In this document: positions 31,201 through 39,045 of the stretch, piece by piece
Layout of the letters: each line of letters begins with the position of its first letter
Numbering within the stretch: the stretch's first letter is position 1
NCBI GenBank assembly: GCA_002494645.1
Contig: DACE01000009.1
Location: 1-64,000 of the forward strand
Reading direction: 5' to 3'
From: Euryarchaeota archaeon UBA256
Lineage (GTDB): Archaea > Thermoplasmatota > Poseidoniia > Poseidoniales > Poseidoniaceae
Length of the DNA: 64,000 nucleotides
Made by a program: the position numbers and the translations under genes
Notes under the pieces: generated by a model
Database searches by the model: none
Seen by the model: the letters and a program-made list of their open reading frames with translations, nothing else
What the model was told of the DNA's origin: nothing

Positions 31201-33656
31201 ATTCCCCCCTTGTCTTGAGCGCAACACCAAACGATGGTGAAGAGCGTCACGCAGGTGCATCGGGTGTTGGTCAAGCAGTATCCATCGTCGTTCAAGATTC
31301 CGTCGACCCTCCCAAGCAGATTAGCCTGCATTATTGGGTTGGCTGCCGAGCAAGCGAAGCCATTGGATGCAACGACTACAATTTTGACGGTCTACCCAAC
31401 GAAGATGAATACGAACTCATTACCCTCTCCTCCCCTGAAACTCGTACGGGAGGATTGAACATCTTCGAAGGCCTCATTGACGACTCCATGTTGCTTCACA
31501 AGCAGCGTGTCTCGTTCTATGTTACTGGAGAGGACGAGCAGAATAACCAGATTGCGATGGGTCAAGGGCCGGTGTGTCCACAGAGTTCCATTACCTGTGG
31601 TACTCGTCCAGGTGAAGTACTCCCTGATTGGGATGCTGATTTGGTGACCTACTTTATTCGACAAGAATTCGAACCTCTGGTCGACCTTGGAAACTCTTCT
31701 ATTATCGGCCACGACGATTACGAACCCATGCACCCAGGCATACCCTACACGGCACAAATCAAGTTGAGTGACCGGAACGGATGGCAGGACATTCAATACG
31801 TCCAAGTCGCTTTTGGTGGTGACCTTGACGATGATGAGTCGTCCATGTTCATAACCCTTGAAGAAGGTCTTGACGGACAACCAGTAGCCACCATCGTGTC
31901 CGGTTCTGACAACATTGCAGTTTCAAATCTCTATTCAACGGTTGAAGTGGAAGAAAACAACGAAACCGTTGTTGTCATCCAAGCTCGGTTCCAGTTGACA
32001 TGGATGTTCCCCGAATCCTTTGATACCAACGGAGAGTCCCATTTCATTCCTCGAATCCGTGTAACGGACATGCCGTGCAATGAAGGGGAAATTACTCCTT
32101 GTTTTGAGGTGACAGAAGGCTTAGGCGATGACTGGTGGAGTTTGGACAACGATTTCCGCTTTGATACAGAGGCTGGACACATACGTGCCATCGAATTGCG
32201 TAACAGTGAAAATCACTACAATGCAGAGAATTTTGAGACAATTATTGGCGCCGGTCAAGCCCTCCGAGTATCCGGACGCGTCCTCTTCTCTGAAGATGAA
32301 ACACCAGCACCTCCTGGCGCATTTGATGTCGTGTTCGGAGATTTTGAAAATAACTGGCGTACATCGACTCGTGATGATGGGGAGTTCAGTTTAGACCTCC
32401 TCGTTCCTTCCGTTCGTTCTGGTCGTTTGGACCTCCGATTGAGCATGGATGACCTCCCAGGCCTCGCACTGGATGAGACCGCTTTCGCACCTCGTGTCCG
32501 CCTCGCTGTTGACAACGTACGTCCCACCATTGGCGGTATCGCTCTCAACGGGGTTCCATCAGGGTCACCTCTTTCCATCGGTGAAGCCAACCTTCTCGAG
32601 GTTCGACTCATCACCAATGATGAGAATGGATTCAATTTCAATGAAGATGCGGTACTCCACTACCGTGTCAAGGCTGGTGAAGCAGAAATTTCTCGTGGTA
32701 GTATCCTTTTGCCCGATGTAATTTCATTTGGTTCAGAATTTATTTGGAGCGGACAGTTGGATCTAACCGATGCTGGAGCAACGACATTGCTTCCCTCCTA
32801 TACGGTCGATGTTTGGGTTTCAGGTTCCGATGAAGCGGGTAATCCATACGATACGATCTCCAATTCCATGATGGAGCCTTTTGCCTCATGGCCCTTGGCT
32901 CTCCTCGGCCCGAGTATTGACCTCCAAGATGAGGGGACGAAACTTCAATGGGATAATCCAAGCCCCTATGCTGATGAAACTGCAATAATGTTCGTCACGG
33001 CTACCAATCTCGGCGGTAACGGTCAGGTTGAATTTGCGCTGCAGGAACTTGTTGAAGGCGGTTATTGGTCAACACGTTCAACGGTGGGTGTTGAAGTGAC
33101 CTCTGGACAGACGTTTACCGCTTCTCTCCCCGTGGTTGCTGATGCCCAAGAAGGAAGCGCAATTGAGTACCGAGTTTTGGTTCTCGTTGACGGTGTTGAA
33201 ATGGATCGTCAAAGTGTCGAATCCCTCTTGGTCAAGGAAGAAACGGTGCGAGACGGAGAAGCCCTATCGCAGCAATTATCAGACGATATTTTCAGTGTGA
33301 CGTTGTTTGTCATCGCTCTCACCTCTTTGTCATTCGGCATGTATGCTCTTGTTCTACGACGACGAATGCTCGCTCCAGAAACCGAGGAGGAGGCTGCGGA
33401 CCAAACTGAGGAAGTTGTACAGGATATGGCAGATCAAAAGGTCGTACCGACCATCGCTGCCGCCTCTCAACCCCCTCCTCCCAACATGTCGGCTCCAGTT
33501 GCCGCACCGTCGGCTCCGCCTGCCCCTGCTGCAGCACCTGCTATGGACCGTTCATCGCCACCTCCGGTGCCTCCTACAGGACTTCCCGATGGATGGACTG
33601 ATGAGCAATGGAATTCCTACGGTTGGCAATTCATTGACGCACTTTCAAAGAACTGA
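28224..33656 (+). CDS. Giant membrane-anchored surface protein with Trp-rich C-terminal tail
   Basis: An 1810-residue envelope protein of unknown function. ATG 28224 gives a clear signal peptide (basic head with two Arg, core YGVFLLLVGLMLF). ATG 28191 is in frame and would add 11 residues. The N-terminal third is rich in Tyr/Ser/Thr and reads like a beta-propeller or lectin-like module. The remainder is beta-sandwich-like with Asp-rich loops. One helix (about 1688-1712) precedes a cytoplasmic Pro/Ala-rich linker. The last residues carry a short motif, GLPDGWTDEQWNSYG. It follows the calcium-repeat giant by 65 bases on the same strand; the two may form one surface assembly, which is inference. 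Confidence 0.72.
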   Translation: MQGGGQRSRTSYGVFLLLVGLMLFTPLSPMAELFTSEAEAAAGTRHVYEFHDGSNEYIALYQGANADLGAKVTLPKGALVTDVSMTLSGASATGWSQIVADDRVHWIRGDETNVDDRSGDLTLALDNLSQNFLPHGEDAYVDANSDAWLDNGSYALRQPHTSNATESLFSQQLTKTSSSFMAQSQGAILKHHDWLFLSTWSSSTFHNVVHRLYPNNATRESIITLDQAQCTLPQKHSSSYYGYYGFRDWTITDDERLFGILSGYRYTYGSSAPVNYHRVMEMDISRDDTWTCIDSYDISPSVGEYTGIAYDRETGQVWVAHNAMNRLYGYDFSGDGTSTYTRSQEYYTYSSSSGSKWECGGTYSTSQKQMLRGLEMNGTTFFMRCQKDAYYNDRDQLEAWSISGSSTALIPETDVRQISRLGYGLQFDGNRFVTVDSGYSTWSSTTLYYREFGTSWLFETTPAPGTTTWYGDVIQSGEDVLAVNVETYWSAASIGDRVDYWVSADNGTHWEEVKSNETIHFDYPGKELVWKAQLIGSTAVSWWVDMEYATAYTASGQWESPHFNTGTKVGKVRPQWTADVPAGTTLQVTVSNDNGSVWLEATNNAETSFSTEAAGNTLKYGISFTTTDSSLTPSIDEFILEYEEGYPDRPMLDVGGDGDYDWESDIFLNESSVVASDDSVVGDVVKKAPTLVDAFNDFIPENGDGWLDIPIGVKAASSGRVKISNIDITYAMQTRAVDASFEGGLAAPDGIYRNFITRVAPGDDVDRVTKAVIAINHSYGENPTFTWEQGNACSVNNNVGEIVMFDAPNCTSSVDSSGVLSIWMPTSVNWSWNDEVSTEAIISVEDDLGVAVSQWDTTTMELAVENDIQLDGLQVWEETGRQLYPMDWVRGGFNLSFSGKIHFQDSQLMPPAGSFSLRVIGQNVTYDGDSMGEPMLLYQEVNPAFGEYNMTFTSPVESAPGGMIFYVQAVDLKNGSTYTNPNYNSMRLILDGNSPLVLSATPNDGEERHAGASGVGQAVSIVVQDSVDPPKQISLHYWVGCRASEAIGCNDYNFDGLPNEDEYELITLSSPETRTGGLNIFEGLIDDSMLLHKQRVSFYVTGEDEQNNQIAMGQGPVCPQSSITCGTRPGEVLPDWDADLVTYFIRQEFEPLVDLGNSSIIGHDDYEPMHPGIPYTAQIKLSDRNGWQDIQYVQVAFGGDLDDDESSMFITLEEGLDGQPVATIVSGSDNIAVSNLYSTVEVEENNETVVVIQARFQLTWMFPESFDTNGESHFIPRIRVTDMPCNEGEITPCFEVTEGLGDDWWSLDNDFRFDTEAGHIRAIELRNSENHYNAENFETIIGAGQALRVSGRVLFSEDETPAPPGAFDVVFGDFENNWRTSTRDDGEFSLDLLVPSVRSGRLDLRLSMDDLPGLALDETAFAPRVRLAVDNVRPTIGGIALNGVPSGSPLSIGEANLLEVRLITNDENGFNFNEDAVLHYRVKAGEAEISRGSILLPDVISFGSEFIWSGQLDLTDAGATTLLPSYTVDVWVSGSDEAGNPYDTISNSMMEPFASWPLALLGPSIDLQDEGTKLQWDNPSPYADETAIMFVTATNLGGNGQVEFALQELVEGGYWSTRSTVGVEVTSGQTFTASLPVVADAQEGSAIEYRVLVLVDGVEMDRQSVESLLVKEETVRDGEALSQQLSDDIFSVTLFVIALTSLSFGMYALVLRRRMLAPETEEEAADQTEEVVQDMADQKVVPTIAAASQPPPPNMSAPVAAPSAPPAPAAAPAMDRSSPPPVPPTGLPDGWTDEQWNSYGWQFIDALSKN

Positions 33657-33665
33657 GGTGATGCC

Positions 33666-34109
33666 TTGTCGGATGATGCGTCCATCGATGGTTTGGTCAC
33701 GCTTCAAGAGCGGATGGTCAATCTCATCAATCAATTGAGCATGCCTTTGGTAGAGGTTGCTCTTGTTTTGCAAAAACACATTTCAGCCCTGATGACGACA
33801 CTTCAGGACCATTTGAACAACGCACAACAAAGCGTCACTGACAACGTGATGAATCCATGGCCTCTCGATATTGAAGCTGCAGATTCCGACATTAATTTCC
33901 CTGTTGAAAAAGTGATGAAGGTTGTGGATTCACAACGAATGGATATCCTTGAAACACTCATTCGAGTAACGCTGATTGAAATTGACGCCTCCATTATCGA
34001 AGCGCTCTTAGCATTACGTTCATGGGAACATTTGGTACGCACTCAACTGGCCTTGGCCAAAGGCCCCGGGCAACTCTTTTCCCCACTTGACATACCCGAA
34101 GACTGGTAG
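33666..34109 (+). CDS. Small helical protein of unknown function
   Basis: A 147-residue soluble protein, almost wholly helical, with heptad-like Leu/Val/Ile spacing; no metal site, helix anchor or known motif. TTG 33666 follows GAGGTGATGCC, which overlaps the stop of the upstream giant, so the two are probably translationally coupled. It may be a cytoplasmic partner of the giant's tail; this is inferred from context only. Confidence 0.6.
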   Translation: MSDDASIDGLVTLQERMVNLINQLSMPLVEVALVLQKHISALMTTLQDHLNNAQQSVTDNVMNPWPLDIEAADSDINFPVEKVMKVVDSQRMDILETLIRVTLIEIDASIIEALLALRSWEHLVRTQLALAKGPGQLFSPLDIPEDW

Positions 34110-34146
34110 GCATGAGATTGAAAAAGAAGGCTCGTGAGGGTGGGGT

Positions 34147-34941
34147 ATGGACCGACGGACTCTACTGACGCTCCTCTTCGCCGTGCTGGTTGGGTCAACC
34201 AACCTTGCAGGTTGTTTGGGTAATGACCTCGGTGATATCATCCCTGAGCGGAAAGGCATACCCGGTGGACTCACCTTAGCATGTCTCACCTCTTCTTCCT
34301 ATACATCGATGGTTGTAGAAGTTGATTATGAACCGGGGTACAAACCATTGGCGAGCAGCACTGACCTTCTTGTTGAGCGGTTAACGAGCGTTTGTGACAA
34401 ACCTGAGGGTATCAGTATTGAATTTCAAGAAGTGAATTTTGGCCAACAAGGTGATTGGAGTGCAGAAGACGTTCGTTCGAAGGCTTGGGATCAAAAAACC
34501 GCCTCTCCGCTTGAAGGTTCAACGCTTCGTTGGCAATTGATCTTCCCGGCAGGCGGTTACGAAGAAGCCTCGGTGCTGGGCGTAGCTGTTGATGCATCAA
34601 CGGTCGCTCTCTTCGGTGATTCCATTGATGAGGCAGAAGGTCCATTGGGCCGCCCCTCGGTTGAGGATGTGGAAAACAGTGTTGTTATTCATGAAGTAGG
34701 CCACCTCCTTGGTCTTGTGAATTTAGTCTATCAATCTCCCGTCGACCATGAAGATGCAGACCATCCTGGCCACTCCAATAATGATGACTCAGTGATGTAC
34801 TGGGCCGTGGAATCAACGGATATTGTCAATTTCATCTTCGGTACTCTGCCCAATGACTTCGATACGGATGACCGTAATGACTTGGCGGGTTTAGCCGACG
34901 GGTCCATCCCAATTCGTGATCAACTATGGTCCCGAGTTTGA
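34147..34941 (+). CDS. Lipoprotein zinc metalloprotease (metzincin-like)
   Basis: A 264-residue protein with a lipobox LAGC (C23) after a short hydrophobic signal, so probably lipid-anchored on the outer face. The catalytic motif HEVGHLLGLVN starts at H182: H182, E183 and H186 fit a zinc site and G189 fits the metzincin HExxHxxGxx plan. Position 192 is Asn where a third His is usual. A later DHED...HPGH stretch offers other His ligands, and SVMYW could be the Met-turn. Some bacterial membrane metalloproteases share a GLVN...DHED...MY pattern, so the third ligand is probably in DHED. The end overlaps the convergent 34920-35285 gene by 22 bases. Confidence 0.7.
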   Translation: MDRRTLLTLLFAVLVGSTNLAGCLGNDLGDIIPERKGIPGGLTLACLTSSSYTSMVVEVDYEPGYKPLASSTDLLVERLTSVCDKPEGISIEFQEVNFGQQGDWSAEDVRSKAWDQKTASPLEGSTLRWQLIFPAGGYEEASVLGVAVDASTVALFGDSIDEAEGPLGRPSVEDVENSVVIHEVGHLLGLVNLVYQSPVDHEDADHPGHSNNDDSVMYWAVESTDIVNFIFGTLPNDFDTDDRNDLAGLADGSIPIRDQLWSRV

Positions 34942-35285
34942 GACTTGAATGCAATGGCGTCACGCCAGGCATCGAAGATTGACCACAGATACAAGCCAAC
35001 CCACAGAACAATGGTAAGGGCAAGGGGTATTTGCAACAAAAACCAATCCATACCCCGTCGGTGCTCACGGTTGAAGTGCTGTCCGAGGTAAAGGAATGGG
35101 ATAATGGAGAGCAGCACGGCAAGAATGGGTCGAAAAGCCCCCCATGTGCCTACGCCAAATGTGATTTCCCTCCAAATCTCCTTGACCACGCGAACGGGCA
35201 ATAGACCCTTCTTTTGTTGCGATTCTTCCGGAGAGAACTGGACAACCAACTCTTCCTCCATGCTTTCGATGCTGGAGCCCTTCAT
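34920..35285 (-). CDS. Small two-helix membrane protein
   Basis: A 121-residue protein with an acidic N-terminal head (EEEL...SPEES), then hydrophobic segments at about 50-68 and 83-103, and a basic/polar end. No family recognised. It lies between a convergent protease gene and the divergently transcribed Pcp-Nudix gene. ATG 35285 is used; ATG 35261 (MEEELVV) is possible. Confidence 0.5.
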   Translation of the reverse strand: MKGSSIESMEEELVVQFSPEESQQKKGLLPVRVVKEIWREITFGVGTWGAFRPILAVLLSIIPFLYLGQHFNREHRRGMDWFLLQIPLALTIVLWVGLYLWSIFDAWRDAIAFKSQTRDHS

Positions 35286-35347
35286 TTGTCAAGGTGACGC
35301 CTTCAATGGAGGGTATGGATGAATAACTGGGGCTCCAAGGCAGAGTC

Positions 35348-36367
35348 ATGGCCAGACCTCAGGTTCTCGTAACGGGATTCGAACCCTTTGGAGACCATGC
35401 TACGAACATCAGTTCTCTTCTTGCCGAGCGATTCGTTGGTTTGATGAATCTTCACCATCCTTGGAATGCTTCGCTTTTTGAAGTTGATTTCACCTTTGAC
35501 ATTCTGTCGGTTGACAAAAAAGGTTCCGTCAAAACAGCCCGTCGAATTGAGCAAGGTGAGTCGTGGGATGCAATACTTCACCTTGGATTGTGCGAGCAGT
35601 GTAGTCTTCCTCGCTTTGAGCGGAGGGCACAAGACCTGCTTCATATGCGGATTCCTGATAATGCAGGTCGGCAGATTTCCAACGAGACCTTGACGGGAGA
35701 TGGTGATAGAGGCTGCTGGATTGACCCTTCTATTTGGCCGCAAGAAGGCTTCAATTCACCGTTTGAAATATCCACTGATGCAGGAGCTTATCTCTGCAAC
35801 GAGACCTATTATCGAACTCTCGAGGCCTTGGCATGCATGTTCGATGATGCCAAAGGCCTTCCCAAACCTGCGCTCTTTTTGCACCTCCCTGCTGAAACGG
35901 CCATCGACCTTGATGTTGCGCTTGAATTCGTCAAAACAACGGTAGCGTTCATGCTTCATCCAACACCTCGCCCACCGACCGATGTTGTTGCAGGTTGTCT
36001 CTTGAACGAGCATGGCGAGCACCTGTTAGCCAGACGTTCGGCTGGACAAGATCAAGAAGGGACATGGGAATTTCCCGGAGGCAAAATTGAGCAGAATGAG
36101 TCTTGGAAGGCTGCTCTTATTCGTGAATTTAATGAAGAATTGAATCTTGAAGTGCGACCGACTCACCCACTGGGAACATGGGTCCACACCAACGGAGATG
36201 TCTCTCTCATGATTCATCTTATCGCGTGTGAGTTGGTTGAGCCTACCGCCAGCCCCATACTACGCGTTCACGACCAGTGGATGTGGAAGCAGGGGGGGGA
36301 GGGCAACCTCATTGATTGGACTGGCAGAGATGAAGAGATGGATGCCCACCTCGCTCGCTCGGATTAA
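35348..36367 (+). CDS. Pyroglutamyl peptidase I fused to a Nudix hydrolase
   Basis: A 339-residue cytoplasmic two-enzyme fusion. Residues 1-205 match peptidase family C15, which removes N-terminal pyroglutamate: GFEPFG (10-15), Glu in FERRAQD (E91), Cys in DAGAYLCNE (C150) and His in LHLP (H179) complete the triad. Residues 212-335 match a MutT-like Nudix domain. The Nudix box starts at G245 and has E251, R259, E260, E263 and E264; its usual late Gly is Asn. The last 45 residues follow the MutT ending (HDQWMW...IDW...D). No stop, start or frame break lies between the domains. Both catalytic sets look intact, so a bifunctional enzyme is likely. The substrate of the Nudix half (8-oxo-dGTP or other) cannot be told from sequence. 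Confidence 0.82.
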   Translation: MARPQVLVTGFEPFGDHATNISSLLAERFVGLMNLHHPWNASLFEVDFTFDILSVDKKGSVKTARRIEQGESWDAILHLGLCEQCSLPRFERRAQDLLHMRIPDNAGRQISNETLTGDGDRGCWIDPSIWPQEGFNSPFEISTDAGAYLCNETYYRTLEALACMFDDAKGLPKPALFLHLPAETAIDLDVALEFVKTTVAFMLHPTPRPPTDVVAGCLLNEHGEHLLARRSAGQDQEGTWEFPGGKIEQNESWKAALIREFNEELNLEVRPTHPLGTWVHTNGDVSLMIHLIACELVEPTASPILRVHDQWMWKQGGEGNLIDWTGRDEEMDAHLARSD

Positions 36368-36879
36368 TGCCACGTGGATGCTTCACCGTCGTCGTCCATG
36401 GTGCGTTCGTCATTGATGGTCCGTGGAACTTGTGTTCGCCCCGGATGCCAGGTGGCGGCTTCAATCCATTGTGCCAATCCTTCGCCTTTGAGTTCGATAC
36501 GGAATACACCTCCAAGGGGAGAATCTCCCGGGATTGGAAAGGCTACTTTCCCGACAGATGCGGCCTGACGGCTCAATTCAAAGGATGTTGAATCATTGTT
36601 GAGGTGTTTGGACATTGCGTCAAGGGCGGTGTCAAGGATTCGCTGTTCGTGCAAAGCACCAAGGAAGGTGGTCATCGATGGATTGAGAAATTGCCAATCT
36701 TCATCGCTTCCCTGACCAAAGTGGGGTTCATGAGGGTCTGCATCATTGGCCGCATCTGGAAAAAGATGTTGCAGCGCTTGTAGTACCTTATCTGAGGAAT
36801 CTGCACCTGAGACACGTGTTGCAATGTTGATGGAGATACCTTCACCGATTCCGCTCAAGCGAAGTCTCCCCCCAACCAT
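36364..36879 (-). CDS. UPF0201 family protein
   Basis: A 171-residue archaeal conserved protein. The pattern of an N-terminal strand, KVLQALQHLFPDA, then LHEQRILDTALDAM, RQAASVGKVAF and SPLGGVFRIEL matches UPF0201 (PF01877), a family of unknown or proposed RNA-binding function. The frame runs back to 37032, inside the neighbouring glycosyltransferase, so ATG 36879 is chosen; it gives the usual family N-terminus. Its stop overlaps the stop of the convergent Pcp-Nudix gene (shared TTAA at 36364-36367). Confidence 0.78.
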   Translation of the reverse strand: MVGGRLRLSGIGEGISINIATRVSGADSSDKVLQALQHLFPDAANDADPHEPHFGQGSDEDWQFLNPSMTTFLGALHEQRILDTALDAMSKHLNNDSTSFELSRQAASVGKVAFPIPGDSPLGGVFRIELKGEGLAQWIEAATWHPGRTQVPRTINDERTMDDDGEASTWH

Positions 36880-36969
36880 GCTTCGGGTACATGCTTTTCC
36901 TTCAAGAACATACCTTCCCTTCCTCCAATGAAGGCAAAGGGTGAAAATCTCTCGGGTTTTTTTTGCCAC
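36880..36969. promoter_or_regulatory. Divergent spacer with a T8 run
   Basis: About 90 bases separate the UPF0201 start (-) and the glycosyltransferase start (+). A run of eight T lies at 36957-36964, just before ATG 36970. This A/T-rich element may be part of a promoter for one of the two genes. Confidence 0.35.
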
Positions 36970-38007
36970 ATGGGTGGCGCGGACGGACCAGTATATGCTA
37001 CGGTCATCCCCGTCCTGAACGAGCGAGAGCACATTGAGAAATGCCTTCGTTCATTCATGCAGCAAAACATCGACCCTTCGCTTCACATGGTCATGGTTCT
37101 TGATGGCGGTTCAACCGACGGAACTCAAAGCATCATACGCGACCTTCAGGAAGAGTACGCGACGGAGCAGTCGCCCGAATTAGTCTTCAAGGAGAATCCC
37201 GGCCGGACCGTTGCTCACGGACGTAATGAAGCGATGAAGCATCTACCGACCAGCGTGCAGTTTCTCATCGAAATGATCGGTCACGCAAGTGTTGAACCGA
37301 CACATCTTGAGCAGAGAATTCGGGCTTGGGACGAGTGTGAAGGGCTCAGTACCAAACCTCTTGCTGGCGTAGGTGTCAAAGTATGTTCTCCGACGACATC
37401 AATGAACCATGTCGAAACGTGGATTGAATCCGCTCTCCATTCGCCTTTTGGTCAGAGCGGTGGCCAATTCAGTGATTTCGCAACGGTTGGCCCGACCCAA
37501 GTCCCTGCATTTGTCATGCACCGGCGGGATGTGATTGAGGCGGTCGGCGGGTGGGATGAGGCCTATCTCACCAGTCAAGACAGCGAACTTTCAATGCGCT
37601 TGCTCCAATCCGGATATTCGTTGTATCGTTCACCGAATAGCGAGGTGACCATGCGAAAACGCACCAGCCTTGGCAAATGGTGGAAAATGAGTCATCGTTA
37701 TGGGTTTTGGCGTACAAAAGTCTTGAAAAAATACCCCAAGCGGGCCAAATGGAAAGAATTTCTGCCGCTTATTGGGCTCGCTGGAACCTTGGCGTTAGCC
37801 CTAGCAGGATTTCCATGGTGGTGGCTTGGAGCGGGTCTCTACGCCGGTGTATTATCCCTTGAATCGCTGAGGCAAAGTATTCTCCGTAAGGACATTACGT
37901 GCCTTGTAGGTACACCTCTTTCGCTCCTCATATTGCACACAGGATTCTCAGTTGGATTAATTGACGGTCTGGTTCGAAAAGGTCGGATGCCCAGTGATCG
38001 TAGTTAA
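36970..38007 (+). CDS. Family 2 glycosyltransferase, membrane-bound
   Basis: A 345-residue protein with a GT-A fold start: ATVIPVLNEREHIEKCL, then VLDGGSTDGT (the nucleotide-sugar Asp motif) and a later GGWDEAYLTSQDSEL (acceptor/base region, as in ED motifs). Two hydrophobic segments near the C-terminus anchor it. The plan resembles ExoA/SuccA-type transferases. Where those usually have a metal-binding D-x-H or DxD, this protein reads EMIGHAS, so the first metal Asp is missing. ATG 36928 is in frame, but the family N-terminus and the T8 run favour 36970. It probably adds sugars to a lipid-linked glycan; a link to aglB is inferred only from function. Confidence 0.75.
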   Translation: MGGADGPVYATVIPVLNEREHIEKCLRSFMQQNIDPSLHMVMVLDGGSTDGTQSIIRDLQEEYATEQSPELVFKENPGRTVAHGRNEAMKHLPTSVQFLIEMIGHASVEPTHLEQRIRAWDECEGLSTKPLAGVGVKVCSPTTSMNHVETWIESALHSPFGQSGGQFSDFATVGPTQVPAFVMHRRDVIEAVGGWDEAYLTSQDSELSMRLLQSGYSLYRSPNSEVTMRKRTSLGKWWKMSHRYGFWRTKVLKKYPKRAKWKEFLPLIGLAGTLALALAGFPWWWLGAGLYAGVLSLESLRQSILRKDITCLVGTPLSLLILHTGFSVGLIDGLVRKGRMPSDRS

Positions 38008-38027
38008 CACATCATGCCCATAGATAC

Positions 38028-38987
38028 ATGAGCCATGAACAAAAGCAGGAAATGAGTTCGATGGTTGAAGCAAGGCGCCAGACCTCTCGCGGCTTGACCG
38101 TGTTGCCTCTCCTCCTCATGGGTGCAACCCACCTTTCAGTTCAACCACTTCGAGCGATGTTTGAATTGGAACCTCGCTTGATGTACGGGTGGTACCTCAT
38201 CGCCATCGTTCTTGGTGTTGTACTGTTTCGTAAATCACGCGTGATCAAAGACCATGAATACAATCGTGCGAAGGCTATGAAGAAAATTAAGCATGTTTAC
38301 GAGGCTGAACAACGCGGAGTATGGGACACCAATGTTGAACTCAACCCGACTATGGACGCTGTTACCAAAGCAGGCCTCAATCAAAGTGTGGCTGCCTTCT
38401 CGAGTGAGGCTCCAGAAATGGAACTCGAAGATGAAGAACGCGTCGAAGTGAGCATGCTGACAGAATCACAACATGTCCGCAAGGCATCAGCACGTGTTTC
38501 TGGTGAAGCATCCTTTGACGATGAAGTTATCACCGGGACGATCGGTGCTACCCGCAAAACAGGCTTAATGGACCAAATTTTGGACGGGATTTCCGGACTT
38601 TTTGGCAGAGATGCACGTGCGGTTCGTGAAGAAAAACGACGGGCACGGCTCAAAGCCACTGCATCCTCCTCCCCCGTTGTGGCTCAGCGACCCATTGCAC
38701 CGTTGCGATTGACAAAAAGCAATGATGAAACCGAAATTGACATGACCAGCATGAGTGATTCTGGCGGTGTAAAAACGGTCATTACATCTTCGGGACAAGA
38801 ACGTGATTCTTCCTCCTTTGGTGAAGAAAAAACCTTGCCTTCACAATCAATAGAGAGCATGGCCATGATGGGTCAGGCGCCGAGTGCCAGCAATCGCATC
38901 CAAACGGCAGGCCCTGTTTGTTCTGGTTGTCAATCTCCGGTCACACCCAGTGAACGATTTTGCCCGCATTGTGGTCTTGATCTTTAG
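38028..38987 (+). CDS. Membrane protein with C-terminal zinc ribbon
   Basis: A 319-residue protein: two hydrophobic segments near 22-45 and 55-75, a long acidic and low-complexity cytoplasmic region, and a C-terminal zinc ribbon CSGCQ...FCPHCG (two CxxC knuckles, about 298-316). No enzyme motif. It begins 20 bases after the glycosyltransferase and ends 58 bases before dnaJ. Zinc-ribbon tails of this kind are common in archaeal membrane proteins of unknown role. Confidence 0.6.
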   Translation: MSHEQKQEMSSMVEARRQTSRGLTVLPLLLMGATHLSVQPLRAMFELEPRLMYGWYLIAIVLGVVLFRKSRVIKDHEYNRAKAMKKIKHVYEAEQRGVWDTNVELNPTMDAVTKAGLNQSVAAFSSEAPEMELEDEERVEVSMLTESQHVRKASARVSGEASFDDEVITGTIGATRKTGLMDQILDGISGLFGRDARAVREEKRRARLKATASSSPVVAQRPIAPLRLTKSNDETEIDMTSMSDSGGVKTVITSSGQERDSSSFGEEKTLPSQSIESMAMMGQAPSASNRIQTAGPVCSGCQSPVTPSERFCPHCGLDL

Positions 38988-39045
38988 AGAACGACCCGTG
39001 AGATTGAAAGCAGACCTCTCGTCGTAGCGGTAAGGGGGCACTGTT

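Noticed and set aside
31392..31880. 162-residue minus-strand frame inside the 28224 giant
   Set aside because: Antisense shadow; composition mirrors the sense gene.
36290..36367. Frameshift at the G8 run in the Nudix domain
   Set aside because: The current frame gives a normal MutT-like ending through to the stop.
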